DNA of 64,000 nt from Thermodesulfobacteriota bacterium (GTDB taxonomy: Bacteria > Desulfobacterota_D > UBA1144 > Nemesobacterales > UBA2774): positions 106,422-170,421 of the forward strand of contig DAOKYU010000007.1 of assembly GCA_035325995.1 (NCBI GenBank). The letters run 5' to 3'. How positions within the stretch are numbered: position 1 is the stretch's first letter; every line of letters begins with the position of its first letter. Made by a program: the position numbers and the translations under genes. Below are positions 53,111-62,266 of this stretch, one piece after another. The notes beneath the pieces were generated by a model that was given only the letters and a program-made list of their open reading frames with translations, was not told the DNA's origin and searched no databases.

Positions 53111-53866
53111 TCAGAAGGATTTCCAGAAGTCTATGCCCAGCGAGTCGAGAACCCTCTGGCCGTAAATGTTCAGGTAAAAGAGGGTGTTCGTGACCATGAG
53201 AAGACCGACCGCTACGAGCGTCCCGCCTACGACAATTTTATAGACGTTGTAATGCTTCTTTATCCAGCCGAAGGCCGTAAGCGCCTTCGATAGCGCGAGC
53301 CCGGTGATGATGAAGGGAAGGCCGAGGCCTATCGAGTATACGAACAGCAAAAGCGCTCCCTTTCCCGCGCCCTCGGCGGTGCTCGCGTAAAGGAGTATCG
53401 ACGCGAGTATGGGCCCCACGCACGGGGTCCAGCCGAAGCCGAACGCTATGCCGAGGAGGAAGATACCGGCGTTCCCCATGTTGCCTCCGCCGACGTTGAG
53501 CCTCCTTTCCCTGTAGAGGAAGGGGACCTTGAGAAGGTCCATCGTGAAGAGGCCGAAGATTATTATTATCACGCCGGATATTCGGAGGAGAAGGACTTTG
53601 TTCTGATGAAGGAATGTCCCGAGGAACGAGGCCCCCGCGCCGAGCGAAACGAACACGCACGAGAACCCGAGCACGAAGAGGAGGCTCGGGACGAGTATTT
53701 TCGTCATCTTCCCTTCGGCCGCGCCGCCGGTGAGCTCCTCGAAAGACATCTTCGAGACCATCGAGACGTAGCCCGGGATGAGGGGCAGGACGCAGGGGGA
53801 CAGGAACGATACGATCCCCGCGAGAAACGCTATGGCCCAGCTTACCTGTACTTCGGCGGGGTTCAT
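53111..53866 (-). CDS. ccdA: CcdA/DsbD-type thiol electron transporter
   Basis: 251 residues, six membrane helices. The two redox Cys are in [14 protein letters not shown] (Cys25) and [12 protein letters not shown] (Cys149), both with the helix-breaking Pro. This is the short CcdA form without thioredoxin domains. It moves electrons from cytoplasmic thioredoxin to the periplasm, here most likely to the TlpA-type lipoprotein encoded just upstream, whose stop overlaps its start by 4 bases. Confidence 0.93.
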   Translation of the reverse strand: MNPAEVQVSWAIAFLAGIVSFLSPCVLPLIPGYVSMVSKMSFEELTGGAAEGKMTKILVPSLLFVLGFSCVFVSLGAGASFLGTFLHQNKVLLLRISGVIIIIFGLFTMDLLKVPFLYRERRLNVGGGNMGNAGIFLLGIAFGFGWTPCVGPILASILLYASTAEGAGKGALLLFVYSIGLGLPFIITGLALSKALTAFGWIKKHYNVYKIVVGGTLVAVGLLMVTNTLFYLNIYGQRVLDSLGIDFWKSF

Positions 53867-54384
53867 TTAGACATCTCCGAGAGGATTTTTTTAAATTGCT
53901 TTTCCCCATCCTCGCCTACGAACGGGCCGTAGTTCTGGCGTATTATCTGCCCGTCCCCGTTTATGAAGAAGGTGGCGGGCAGGGCCACTACTCCGTACCT
54001 GCTCGACGCGTCGCCCGAGGGGTCGTGAAGGTTGAGGTAAGTGACGCCCTCCGACTCCACGAATTTTTCGGCGTTTTTCTTGTCGTCCATGACGTCTATG
54101 CCTACGAATACGACGCCCTTGCCCTCGTATTCCTTCCAGCTCTTTTCGAACAGGGGTATCTCTTCCTTGCACGGGCCGCACCACGAGGCCCAGAAGTTGA
54201 GCACCACGGGCTTGCCCCTGAAATCCGAAAGGCTCACTTTTTTGCTCCCGTCTATGGTCGAAAGTGTGAAATCAGCCGCCTTCGGAAGCTTCGAATCGGA
54301 AATCGGCTCTCCATCCTTTTCGCACGCCGCGAGCGCCGCTGCCAGAAGAACGGCCGACAAGAGCGGGAGAAAGAGTTTCTTCAT
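53863..54384 (-). CDS. TlpA/ResA-type thioredoxin-like lipoprotein
   Basis: 173 residues. Lipoprotein signal with lipobox LAAC (Cys21). Thioredoxin fold with [18 protein letters not shown] (Cys69, Cys72) and the cis-Pro loop [18 protein letters not shown]. It should be held to a membrane in the periplasm and accept electrons from the CcdA protein encoded downstream. AAGGAGA precedes the ATG. It is distinct from CcmG at 37114 and may serve a separate copper or cytochrome assembly step. Confidence 0.93.
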   Translation of the reverse strand: MKKLFLPLLSAVLLAAALAACEKDGEPISDSKLPKAADFTLSTIDGSKKVSLSDFRGKPVVLNFWASWCGPCKEEIPLFEKSWKEYEGKGVVFVGIDVMDDKKNAEKFVESEGVTYLNLHDPSGDASSRYGVVALPATFFINGDGQIIRQNYGPFVGEDGEKQFKKILSEMSK

Positions 54385-54623
54385 TTTGTCTCCTTGGTAA
54401 TATCCGCGTAATCTCCGGCGGGGTTAAAATAATATACCATTCAATATTTTTTTTGAGCCGGAAAATTAGAAATTAGTGCGAATGCGTTTCCTATCGCGCT
54501 GGTTCCGCACGTCCGTCCGTGGGGTTAGATAACCGCCGGAGAGCGTTTATACTAATCGGGCTTATGGCCCGCGTCCGTGGGGGGCCGTGCCGTGCGTGTC
54601 AAAATAAGGGGGCTTTATATTAT

Positions 54624-55304
54624 ATGCTGAAGGCCGTGATTTTCGATTTCGACGGGGTTATAGCGAATACGGAGCCGGTGCATCTCCGGGCGTTTCAAAG
54701 GGCACTCGCCGGGGAGGGAGTCGAGCTTACCGAAGAGGATTACTACGCGAATTACCTCGCATACGACGACAGGACGCTTTTCGTGAGGCTCTACGATGAC
54801 AGGGGGCTCGAAATGGAAAGCGCCCTCCTGGCCGCTCTTATGGAGCGTAAGTCCCTCAATTACGACGAGATGATCGAAGGGAATATAGAGCTTCTGCCGG
54901 GTGCGGTGGATTTCATAAAGTCCCTCGGGGGAAAATACAGGCTGGCGATAGGGTCGGGGGCTCTCGAAGCCGAGATCATGAACGTTCTCGACTTCGCCGG
55001 TATAAGGGACATCTTCGAAGTGATTGTCGGGGCCGACCGGATAGCGAACTGTAAGCCCGCGCCCGACGTTTACCTGGAAGCGCTCAGGTGTCTTAACGCC
55101 CTCCCCGGAGAGGGCGGTGAAATAGCCCCGGCCGAGTGCCTGGTCATAGAGGATTCGGTCTCGGGTATAAAGGCCGCGCTGGCCGCCGGGATGAAGTGCC
55201 TCGCGGTTACGAATTCCTATTCCGAGGCCGAGCTCGGTGAGGCGCATGCCGTAAAGCCCGGGCTCGCGGGGCTCGACCCCGGAATCCTCGGGAAATTATT
55301 TTGA
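54624..55304 (+). CDS. HAD-family beta-phosphoglucomutase-like hydrolase
   Basis: 226 residues from the ATG at 54624; 35 upstream in-frame residues are not protein-like. Motif I is VIFDFDGVIANTEPVHLRAF (Asp8, Asp10), followed by LAIGSGALEAEI, NCKPAPDVYLEAL and IEDSVSGIKAALAAGM. It is of the same class as the 48179 protein but in a different subgroup. A TATACT box at 54548 may belong to its promoter. Substrate unknown; it precedes manC, so a sugar phosphate is plausible. Confidence 0.88.
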   Translation: MLKAVIFDFDGVIANTEPVHLRAFQRALAGEGVELTEEDYYANYLAYDDRTLFVRLYDDRGLEMESALLAALMERKSLNYDEMIEGNIELLPGAVDFIKSLGGKYRLAIGSGALEAEIMNVLDFAGIRDIFEVIVGADRIANCKPAPDVYLEALRCLNALPGEGGEIAPAECLVIEDSVSGIKAALAAGMKCLAVTNSYSEAELGEAHAVKPGLAGLDPGILGKLF

Positions 55305-55363
55305 CCGGGCGTCTCCGGCTAACCGCCCAGAGCATCCTTTAAAGCTCTATTTCGGCCCCCGGA

Positions 55364-55392
55364 TTGAGAATCTTTCCAAGTACAATTACTAT
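55364..55392 (+). promoter_or_regulatory. Predicted manC promoter
   Basis: TTGAGA (55364-55369), 17-base spacer, TACTAT (55387-55392). The start codon is GTG at 55400 or ATG at 55406, so the message is leaderless or nearly so. No ribosome-binding site lies between. Confidence 0.5.
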
Positions 55393-55405
55393 TAACCGCG
55401 TGGAT

Positions 55406-56488
55406 ATGTATGCGCTGATAATGGCAGGCGGCGAGGGGAAGCGGTTCTGGCCCCTCAGCAGCCGCGAAAAGCCGAAGCAGTTCCTTACGCTTACGGGCGG
55501 GAAGTCGCTCATACGGGAGACCGTGGACAGGGTCCTCCCGCTCGTACCCATAGAAAGGATATTCATAGTCACCGTCGAGAAATACAGGGACGAGACGATG
55601 AAGCACATTCCGGAGCTTCCCAAAGATAATCTCGTTCTCGAGCCCGAGGGGAAGAACACGGCCCCGTGCATCGCGTACGGGACTCTCAGGATCGAAAAGA
55701 AGGCCGGCGAGGCGGTCGTCGTCGTTCTGCCGGCGGACCACGCCGTGGGCGACGACGAGGGGTTCAGGGACTCGATAAAATTCGCCGCCGGGGCGGCGGG
55801 CGTAAGGCTCGGGGACGGGAGGTATCCGATAATCACCCTCGGCGTGACGCCGACCTCCCCCGAAACCGGGTACGGCTACATAAAGGCCGGTAAGGACGTC
55901 ATCGAGTCCGGGGATAATCTCAGGGCGCTTAACGTAATAAGGTTCAGCGAGAAGCCCGACCACGAAACGGCCCTCGCGTTTTTAAGGGAGGGTGGTTACT
56001 ACTGGAACTCGGGCGTCTTCGTATGGAAGACGTCTTCCATAATCTCCGAGTTCGGGGAGATTCTCCCCGAGTGGCACGCGAGGTTCGAGGAGCTCGCGCA
56101 GTGGCTCTACAGCTCGTCCGAAAAGGGGGCCGCGGCAGAGTTTTACGGCTCGATCGAAGCGGGCTCCATAGACAAGCTCATCCTGGAGCACTCGTCGCAC
56201 ACGGCCGTCGTTCCCGTGAGCTTCCCCTGGAGCGACGTCGGGAGCTGGAAGGCGCTCGACGAGTATCTTCGTGACGGGGAAGAGGCCAACGTCACGCGGG
56301 GTAACGTGATTTCCATTGGCTCCTCGGGCTGCCTCGCCATAGGCGGCAAGAGGCCGGTGGCGATCGTCGGGCTCAGGGACGTCGTGGTGGTCGATTCCGA
56401 GGAGGGGATACTCGTCCTCGACAAGGAGAAATCCCAGGACGTCCGGCTCGTCCCGGATGTGCTCGAAAAGGGCCCCCGGGATTCATAG
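55406..56488 (+). CDS. manC: Mannose-1-phosphate guanylyltransferase
   Basis: 360 residues from the ATG at 55406 (in-frame GTG at 55400 possible). YALIMAGGEGKRFWPLSSREKPKQFL, ENTAPCIAYG-like KNTAPCIAYG, VLPADHAVGD, TPTSPETGYGYI, EKPDHETAL, WNSGVFVWK and PVSFPWSDVGSWKAL are the nucleotidyltransferase signatures. The protein ends after the beta-helix part, so it lacks the isomerase half of bifunctional enzymes. It makes GDP-mannose for polysaccharide. Confidence 0.93.
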   Translation: MYALIMAGGEGKRFWPLSSREKPKQFLTLTGGKSLIRETVDRVLPLVPIERIFIVTVEKYRDETMKHIPELPKDNLVLEPEGKNTAPCIAYGTLRIEKKAGEAVVVVLPADHAVGDDEGFRDSIKFAAGAAGVRLGDGRYPIITLGVTPTSPETGYGYIKAGKDVIESGDNLRALNVIRFSEKPDHETALAFLREGGYYWNSGVFVWKTSSIISEFGEILPEWHARFEELAQWLYSSSEKGAAAEFYGSIEAGSIDKLILEHSSHTAVVPVSFPWSDVGSWKALDEYLRDGEEANVTRGNVISIGSSGCLAIGGKRPVAIVGLRDVVVVDSEEGILVLDKEKSQDVRLVPDVLEKGPRDS

Positions 56489-56506
56489 ACGCGCGTCTAT
56501 CGAAAA

Positions 56507-56535
56507 TTGATAAATTTCCTTCGTTATCCTACAAT
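56507..56535 (+). promoter_or_regulatory. Predicted gmk promoter
   Basis: TTGATA (56507-56512), 17-base spacer, TACAAT (56530-56535). A leader of about 40 bases precedes the ATG at 56583. Confidence 0.65.
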
Positions 56536-56582
56536 TAAGGACAGCCAGGAATCCATTAAATCTAGACCGGATAAGAGAGAGA

Positions 56583-57188
56583 ATGAGAGAGGGAATTCTG
56601 TTTATAGTTTCCGGCCCGTCCGGGGGAGGCAAGACTTCACTCGTGAAAGAGGCGCTCGGGCGCATACGGAACCTGACGTTTTCGGTTTCCGTTACGACGA
56701 GGAAGCCGAGGGACGGCGAGGTCGACGGGAAGGATTACACGTTCGTCAGCGAAGAAGCCTTCGGGGAGATGATCAAAGAGGGCAGGTTCGCCGAATATGC
56801 AAATGTTCACGGTAACTTGTACGGCACTCCGCTCGCCGAGCTCGAAAATGCGCGGAAGTCGGGCGTGGACATGATACTCGACATAGATATTCAAGGCGCA
56901 AGGCAGATAAAGCAAAAGTACGGGGCAGGGGTGTTTTGCTTCGTCCTTCCGTCTTCGTTCGGGATATTGAAGGAAAGGCTCACCGAGAGGGGGAGCGAGA
57001 AGACCGGGGACCTCGAGAAACGTCTCACCGAGGCGAAAAGGGAGATGGAAGAGATAAACAACTATGATTATATTATTATTAACGACTCGTTTGACGAGGC
57101 CTTCGACTGCCTTTCGGCGGTCATAAAATCGGCCAGGTGCGAGTATTCGAGGGCGGCGGAGAGGATAGGGAAGGATTACTTCGCCTGA
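56583..57188 (+). CDS. gmk: Guanylate kinase
   Basis: 201 residues. The P-loop SGPSGGGKTSL starts at residue 10; SVSVTTRKPRDGEVDGKDYTFVSEEAF, EYANVHGNLYGTP, DIDIQGARQIKQKYG and NDSFDEAFDCLSAVI are the standard GMP-binding and lid motifs. It phosphorylates GMP to GDP. The (p)ppGpp synthetase gene begins 6 bases after its stop, a common pairing for guanosine nucleotide balance. Confidence 0.95.
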   Translation: MREGILFIVSGPSGGGKTSLVKEALGRIRNLTFSVSVTTRKPRDGEVDGKDYTFVSEEAFGEMIKEGRFAEYANVHGNLYGTPLAELENARKSGVDMILDIDIQGARQIKQKYGAGVFCFVLPSSFGILKERLTERGSEKTGDLEKRLTEAKREMEEINNYDYIIINDSFDEAFDCLSAVIKSARCEYSRAAERIGKDYFA

Positions 57189-57194
57189 CGACAC

Positions 57195-59357
57195 ATGATA
57201 AGACTTAACGACATAATAGAGAGGGTTAACGCCTATCTCTACCTGAGCGATGCGGACGTCGAGCTCCTGAAAAAGGCGTACGTCTACTCGGCCAAGGTGC
57301 ACGCCGGCCAGACGCGGAGCTCTGGGGAGCCGTACCTGAGCCATCCCCTGGAAGTGAGCTGGATACTGGCGGAGATGAAGCTCGACGTGTCGTCCATAGT
57401 CACGGGCCTCCTCCACGATACGGTGGAGGATACGCTCGCGACGCCCGAGGAGATAGAGACCCTCTTCGGGAGCGAGATAGCCTTTCTCGTGGACGGCGTG
57501 ACAAAGATAAGCCAGCTCCCCTACACCACCAAGATCGAGCGGCAGGCCGAGGGGTTCCGTAAGCTCATACTCGCCACGGCCAAGGACATAAGGGTAGTTC
57601 TCATAAAGCTCGCCGACAGGCTCCACAACATGCGGACGCTCGAATACCTGCCCGAGGACAGGCAGAAGAGCATAGCCAAGGAGACGTTCGACATATACGC
57701 CCCGCTGGCCCACAGGCTCGGCATGAGCTGGGTGACGCAGGAGCTGGAGGACCTTTCCTTTAAATTCCTCAATCCCGGCGAATATCAGAAGCTGGCGAAG
57801 CTGATAACCGACAGGAAGGAAGAGTGGGAGCAGCACGTAGACGAGATAAAGGCGCTCATAGCCAATAAGCTCGCAGAGTTCGACATACACGCCGAAGTCA
57901 CCGGAAGATTCAAGCACGTATACGGCATTTACAGGAAGATGCAGATCCAGAACCTTGAGTTCGACAGCGTCTACGACGTAATCGCCTTCAGGATCATCAC
58001 AGACTCGCTAAGGGAATGTTACGAGGCGCTCGGAGCCGTTCACTCGGCGTGGAAGCCCGTCCCCGGGAGGTTCAAGGACTACATCGCACTCCCCAAGGGG
58101 AACGGCTACCAGTCGCTCCATACTACCGTCATCGGCCCGTTCGGGGAGAGAATGGAGATACAGATAAGGACGAGGGATATGCACACCGTGGCCGAATACG
58201 GAGTCGCGTCACACTGGAAATATAAGGAAGGCAGGCTCGACAGCAACGGCAAGTACGATATCTATACGACCCTGAGACATCTTCTCGAATGGAAGGACAT
58301 AAAGGACCCGACGGAGTACATGGAGGCCATAAAGGGCGAGCTCATATCGGATGTCGTATACGTCTTTACGCCGAGGGGTGATCTGATGGAGCTCCCGAGC
58401 GGCGCGACGCCCGTGGACTTTGCCTACGCCGTTCACACCGAGGTCGGGAACAGGTGCATGAGGGCCATGGTGGGCGGGAAGCTCGTGCCCCTCAGTCATC
58501 AGTTAAAGACGGGCGACACGGTCGAGATAGTCACCTCGAACGACAAGCACCCGAACAGGGACTGGCTCAAGTTCGTCGTCACGTCGCGGGCGAAGACGAA
58601 GATACGCGCCTGGCTCAGGAACGAGGAGAGGACGCAGTCCGAGATAGTCGGCAAGTCCATATGCGAGAGGAAGTTCAAGCAGCACGGGCTCGATTTCGGC
58701 GCCATGCTGAAGAACGGCGAGCTTGCGGACGCCCTCGCCGAGTTCAAGCTGAAGGACGAAAAGGAGCTCTACCTCGGAGTCGGCTACGGCAAGATTTCGG
58801 CAAACGATTTCTTAAAGAGGGTTCTCCCGACGGACAAGCTCGAAACGCCGCCCGAAAAAAAATCGCGGATGGAGAAGATTATCAGGACGATAACCGGCAC
58901 GTCCGAGAACGGCGTCCTGATAAACGGCTACAACGACGTCATGATAAGGTTCGCGAATTGCTGCTCGCCGCTCCCGGGCGAGCCGATCACGGGATACATA
59001 ACCAGGGGGAAGGGCATCACCATCCACAAGAGCGACTGCCCTAGGCTCCTGGACGTGGACGACGCACGGAGGATAGAGGTCGAGTGGGACAAGAACTTCA
59101 AGGTCCAGCGCCCGGCGAGAATCGTGGTCAAGTGCGTAGACCGCCCGGGCATTTTGTCGAACATAACGAGCTCGTTCTCGTCTTCGGACGTAAACATCTC
59201 CAAGGCCGAGATACATTCTACCGACGTGGACACCGCCGTCGGAACGTTCGACGTCGTCGTCACGGACCTCGACCAGCTCGAGAACGTCATGAAGTCGATA
59301 AGACAGGTGGACGGCGTCCGGTCCGTCGAGAGGCTCCTCGAATGGGAAAGGCCGTAA
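57195..59357 (+). CDS. rsh: Bifunctional (p)ppGpp synthetase/hydrolase (RelA/SpoT family)
   Basis: 720 residues. The HD hydrolase domain keeps His50 and the HDTVEDT motif (74-80), so hydrolase activity is expected. The synthetase domain contains EFDSVYDVIAFRIITDS, ALGAVHSAWKPVPGRFKDYIALPKGNGYQSLHT and EIQIRTRDMH. TGS (VYVFTPRGDLMELPSGATPVDFAYAVHTEVG) and a C-terminal ACT domain follow. Only this family member is in the window. It has no clear ribosome-binding site and follows gmk by 6 bases, so translation is probably coupled. Confidence 0.96.
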   Translation: MIRLNDIIERVNAYLYLSDADVELLKKAYVYSAKVHAGQTRSSGEPYLSHPLEVSWILAEMKLDVSSIVTGLLHDTVEDTLATPEEIETLFGSEIAFLVDGVTKISQLPYTTKIERQAEGFRKLILATAKDIRVVLIKLADRLHNMRTLEYLPEDRQKSIAKETFDIYAPLAHRLGMSWVTQELEDLSFKFLNPGEYQKLAKLITDRKEEWEQHVDEIKALIANKLAEFDIHAEVTGRFKHVYGIYRKMQIQNLEFDSVYDVIAFRIITDSLRECYEALGAVHSAWKPVPGRFKDYIALPKGNGYQSLHTTVIGPFGERMEIQIRTRDMHTVAEYGVASHWKYKEGRLDSNGKYDIYTTLRHLLEWKDIKDPTEYMEAIKGELISDVVYVFTPRGDLMELPSGATPVDFAYAVHTEVGNRCMRAMVGGKLVPLSHQLKTGDTVEIVTSNDKHPNRDWLKFVVTSRAKTKIRAWLRNEERTQSEIVGKSICERKFKQHGLDFGAMLKNGELADALAEFKLKDEKELYLGVGYGKISANDFLKRVLPTDKLETPPEKKSRMEKIIRTITGTSENGVLINGYNDVMIRFANCCSPLPGEPITGYITRGKGITIHKSDCPRLLDVDDARRIEVEWDKNFKVQRPARIVVKCVDRPGILSNITSSFSSSDVNISKAEIHSTDVDTAVGTFDVVVTDLDQLENVMKSIRQVDGVRSVERLLEWERP

Positions 59358-59412
59358 ATACCGCCCGTTCCGCACCACCAACGATGCCGGCCGCTGTATC
59401 TAACCGTTTATA

Positions 59413-59441
59413 TTGAAAGAACCTTTTTCACCGTTTATACT
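59413..59441 (+). promoter_or_regulatory. Predicted lepB promoter
   Basis: TTGAAA (59413-59418), 17-base spacer, TATACT (59436-59441). The lepB ATG at 59454 would follow the transcription start by about 5 bases, with no ribosome-binding site. Confidence 0.65.
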
Positions 59442-59453
59442 CAAACCTCAATC

Positions 59454-60389
59454 ATGCTCGGTCTATGGTCGCGGGACGCGAAAGTAAGGAATAAAGCGAA
59501 GCAGTCTCTTTCTCAAGCCAAATCGTTATTAAGCAAGAACAAGCCGAAGATAAGCCCGGAAGCCGCGGCCGTCGTGGAGGGCAGGATAACGGCCCTCGAA
59601 TCGGCGCTTGCGGGCGGGAACACCGAAGAGACAAGGCGGAGGACGGCGGAGCTCGATGGGGCCTCGCACGATTACCTTTCGAAGTTCGCCAAGTCGAAGC
59701 TCCGGCAGAACGTCGAGGCGCTCGTACTGGCCGTGGGGCTCGCGCTCATCATAAGGACTTTTCTCTTCCAGCCGTTCAAGATACCGTCTGGCTCGATGAT
59801 CCCGACCCTCCTCGTTGGCGATCATCTCCTCGTCAACAAGTTCGTATACGGAACGCGGATTCCCCTTACGGGCATAACGGTCATGCCGTTCGAGGAGATA
59901 AAGCGCGGCGACGTCATAGTGTTCACCTACCCCAACCCTGAAAAAGACCCGTCCAAGGACGATATGTATTATATCAAGCGCGTCGTCGGCGTCCCGGGGG
60001 ACAGCATAGACATAAACGGCAGGCAGCTCGTAATAAACGGACAGCCCGTGCCGCTCGAATACGAGGGCGATTACGTCGACGAAAGGAGCGGCGAGAAGCT
60101 CGACGAGTACGTCGAGGACCTCTCCGGCCACAAGCACGATGCGATATTCAGGCAGGGTAAAGAGACGACCAACAAGGGGAGCTTCATCCCGGTCGGGGAG
60201 GTTCCCGAGGGGCACGTCTTCGTCATGGGCGACAACAGGGACAACAGCCAGGACAGCAGGTTCTGGGGCTTCGTGCCCGTCGAGAACATAGCCGGGAAGG
60301 CCATACTCATTCACTGGTCGTGGGATTTCCAGAACCCGGACTTCCTCAACAAAGTAAGGTGGAGCAGGATCCTGCAGGGTATAGAATAA
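59454..60389 (+). CDS. lepB: Signal peptidase I with long N-terminal helical extension
   Basis: 311 residues. Ser114 (IPSGSMIPTL) and Lys175 (YYIKRVVGVPGDSI) form the catalytic dyad; GDNRDNSQDSRFWGFV is box E. A membrane helix lies at about 87-105. Before it, about 85 residues form a soluble region rich in Lys, Ala and Glu (VRNKAKQSLSQAKSLLSKNK; TEETRRRTAELDGA), probably cytoplasmic coiled coil, absent from E. coli LepB. Only one membrane helix is seen rather than two. It removes signal peptides. Confidence 0.94.
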   Translation: MLGLWSRDAKVRNKAKQSLSQAKSLLSKNKPKISPEAAAVVEGRITALESALAGGNTEETRRRTAELDGASHDYLSKFAKSKLRQNVEALVLAVGLALIIRTFLFQPFKIPSGSMIPTLLVGDHLLVNKFVYGTRIPLTGITVMPFEEIKRGDVIVFTYPNPEKDPSKDDMYYIKRVVGVPGDSIDINGRQLVINGQPVPLEYEGDYVDERSGEKLDEYVEDLSGHKHDAIFRQGKETTNKGSFIPVGEVPEGHVFVMGDNRDNSQDSRFWGFVPVENIAGKAILIHWSWDFQNPDFLNKVRWSRILQGIE

Positions 60390-60433
60390 AGACGTTTAAA
60401 ATCGGCCCGGACGCGAAGGGGGGAGCAACATAA

Positions 60434-60784
60434 ATGAAAAGCTTATCTTCCGTATTCTGGATTCTGGTCGTCGTCATTTTATTCTACGTCGGATTCAAAA
60501 TCGTCCCCATATACTACAAGGGCATATTCGGCATAAGGGGCGTATGCAAGGAGAACGCCGACGTCTACCACAAATGGGGAAAGAACTACGTCGTAAACGA
60601 TATCTCCGAGAAGCTGAGAAGGATGGGCATACCGGAGGACAAGAGCGATTTCACTATAGACCGGACGGACGACAGCGTCGTCATATGGATCTACTATACC
60701 GACGACGCCAACTTCCTCGACCGTTACACGAAGCACTTCGAGTTCGAGTACGAGTGCGAGGGCGTCCTGAAGTCGGTATATTAG
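60434..60784 (+). CDS. Small membrane-anchored protein (DUF4845-like context)
   Basis: 116 residues. One N-terminal membrane helix (about 6-25, FWILVVVILFYVGFKIVPIYY) and a soluble charged domain, presumably extracytoplasmic, with ISEKLRRMGIPEDKSDFTIDRTDDSVVIWIYYTDDANFL. The position after lepB matches DUF4845 proteins, and the start and KIVPIYY pattern are similar, but the match is by eye. GGGAGCAAC precedes the ATG. Function unknown. Confidence 0.7.
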   Translation: MKSLSSVFWILVVVILFYVGFKIVPIYYKGIFGIRGVCKENADVYHKWGKNYVVNDISEKLRRMGIPEDKSDFTIDRTDDSVVIWIYYTDDANFLDRYTKHFEFEYECEGVLKSVY

Positions 60785-60802
60785 GGATAGGGGGTACACG
60801 AG

Positions 60803-61336
60803 ATGGCCGATAAGGTAGTCATGGATTCCGATTCCATAAACCGCACGATATCGAGGATCGTGAACCAGATCCTCGAAAGGAACAACGGGGCCGCCGACGT
60901 CGTAATCGTCGGCATAAGGACGAGAGGGATACACATAGCGACCCGCATCGCGAACGAGATAGAGAAGCTCGAAGGCATAAAGCCCGAGATGGGTACGCTC
61001 GACATCACGCTTTACAGGGACGATCTCCGGCAGAAGACGGAATGGCCCAAGGTCGAAAGGACCGAGGTGCCGTTCGACCTCGACGACAAGAAGGTAATAC
61101 TAGTAGACGACGTCATATTCACCGGCAGGACGACCAGGGCCGCGATCGAGGCCATAATGGACTTCGGCAGGCCGTCGTCCATACAGGTCGTAACGCTCAT
61201 AGACAGGGGCCACAGGGAGCTCCCCATACAGCCCGACTATACGGGACTCAAACTAAATACGCTTAGCTCCGAGACCGTCAGGGTTCATCTAAAGGAAGCC
61301 GACGGAAAGGACGAAGTCGTCGTGGTGAAACAATAA
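60803..61336 (+). CDS. pyrR: PyrR bifunctional regulator / uracil phosphoribosyltransferase
   Basis: 177 residues. The PRPP-binding motif is VILVDDVIFTGRTTRAAIEAIMDFGRP; IVNQILERNNGAADVVIVGIRTRGIHIATRIA and the basic segment RDDLRQKTEWP are PyrR features. In Bacillus it binds mRNA to attenuate pyr genes. No clear PyrR-binding anti-antiterminator was seen upstream, so here it may act mainly as an enzyme. It abuts pyrB, whose ATG follows the pyrR stop directly. Confidence 0.93.
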   Translation: MADKVVMDSDSINRTISRIVNQILERNNGAADVVIVGIRTRGIHIATRIANEIEKLEGIKPEMGTLDITLYRDDLRQKTEWPKVERTEVPFDLDDKKVILVDDVIFTGRTTRAAIEAIMDFGRPSSIQVVTLIDRGHRELPIQPDYTGLKLNTLSSETVRVHLKEADGKDEVVVVKQ

Positions 61337-62266
61337 ATGGCATTCGAAAGAAAACACATACTGGGGTTAGAGGAGCTGACGGCCGAGGAGATAACACTCG
61401 TCCTCGACACGGCCGAATCCATGAGGGAAGTTTCGGACAGGGACGTGAAGAAGGTCCCGGCTCTAAGGGGCGTCACGGTATGCAACCTCTTCTTCGAGCC
61501 GAGCACAAGGACGCGCTCGTCGTTCGAGATAGCCGAAAAGAGGCTTAGCGCGGACGTACTCAACTTCACGACCATACACAGCAGCGTCGTAAAGGGCGAG
61601 ACCCTCCTCGACACCGCGCGTAACCTCGAGGCCATGGGCGCGAGCATGATAGTAATCCGGCACCCGATGTCGGGGGCGCCGTGGCTCCTCGCGAAGGAGC
61701 TAAACTCGTCGATCATCAACGCCGGGGACGGATGGCACGAGCATCCGAGCCAGGGCCTTCTCGACCTCTTCACGATAAGGCGTTTCAAGGGCCGGATAGA
61801 GGGGCTCAAGATCGCGATAGTCGGCGACATACTCCACAGCCGCGTCGCACGGTCCGACATCTGGGGGTTCACCAAATTAGGAGCCGAAGTGAGGGTAGTC
61901 GGTCCGCCGACCCTCATACCTAAATATATAGAGGAAATTAACGTTAAGCCTCACTACAACCTCGAGGACGCCATACGGGACGCCGACGTAGTGATAATGC
62001 TCCGCATACAGAGGGAAAGGCAGGACTCCGAATTCTTCCCGTCGCTTAGGGAATATTCCAGGTTCTACGGCCTCACGCGGGAAAAGCTCAAGGTCGCCGC
62101 GCCGGACGTCACGATCATGCACCCGGGGCCGATAAACAGGGGCGTCGAGCTTTCGTCCGACATAGCCGACGGCGCCGAGGCCGTCATACTGGAGCAGGTG
62201 TCGAACGGCATAGCAGTGAGAATGGCGATGTTTTATCTCGTCGCTTCAGCAAGGAGAACTTCGTGA
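61337..62266 (+). CDS. pyrB: Aspartate carbamoyltransferase catalytic chain
   Basis: 309 residues. The carbamoyl-phosphate motif [13 protein letters not shown] (Ser55-Arg59), [65 protein letters not shown] and [11 protein letters not shown] are diagnostic. It catalyses the first committed step of pyrimidine synthesis. No regulatory pyrI gene is next to it. Its start joins pyrR without spacer, and its stop overlaps the GTG start of pyrC by 4 bases. Confidence 0.96.
   Translation: MAFERKHILGLEELTAEEITLVLDTAESMREVSDRDVKKVPALRGVTVCNLFFEPSTRTRSSFEIAEKRLSADVLNFTTIHSSVVKGETLLDTARNLEAMGASMIVIRHPMSGAPWLLAKELNSSIINAGDGWHEHPSQGLLDLFTIRRFKGRIEGLKIAIVGDILHSRVARSDIWGFTKLGAEVRVVGPPTLIPKYIEEINVKPHYNLEDAIRDADVVIMLRIQRERQDSEFFPSLREYSRFYGLTREKLKVAAPDVTIMHPGPINRGVELSSDIADGAEAVILEQVSNGIAVRMAMFYLVASARRTS

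Noticed and set aside
55364..55405. TTG at 55364 as the manC start
   Set aside because: The TTG is part of the predicted -35 box TTGAGA, the added residues are not conserved, and the family N-terminus begins at the ATG at 55406.
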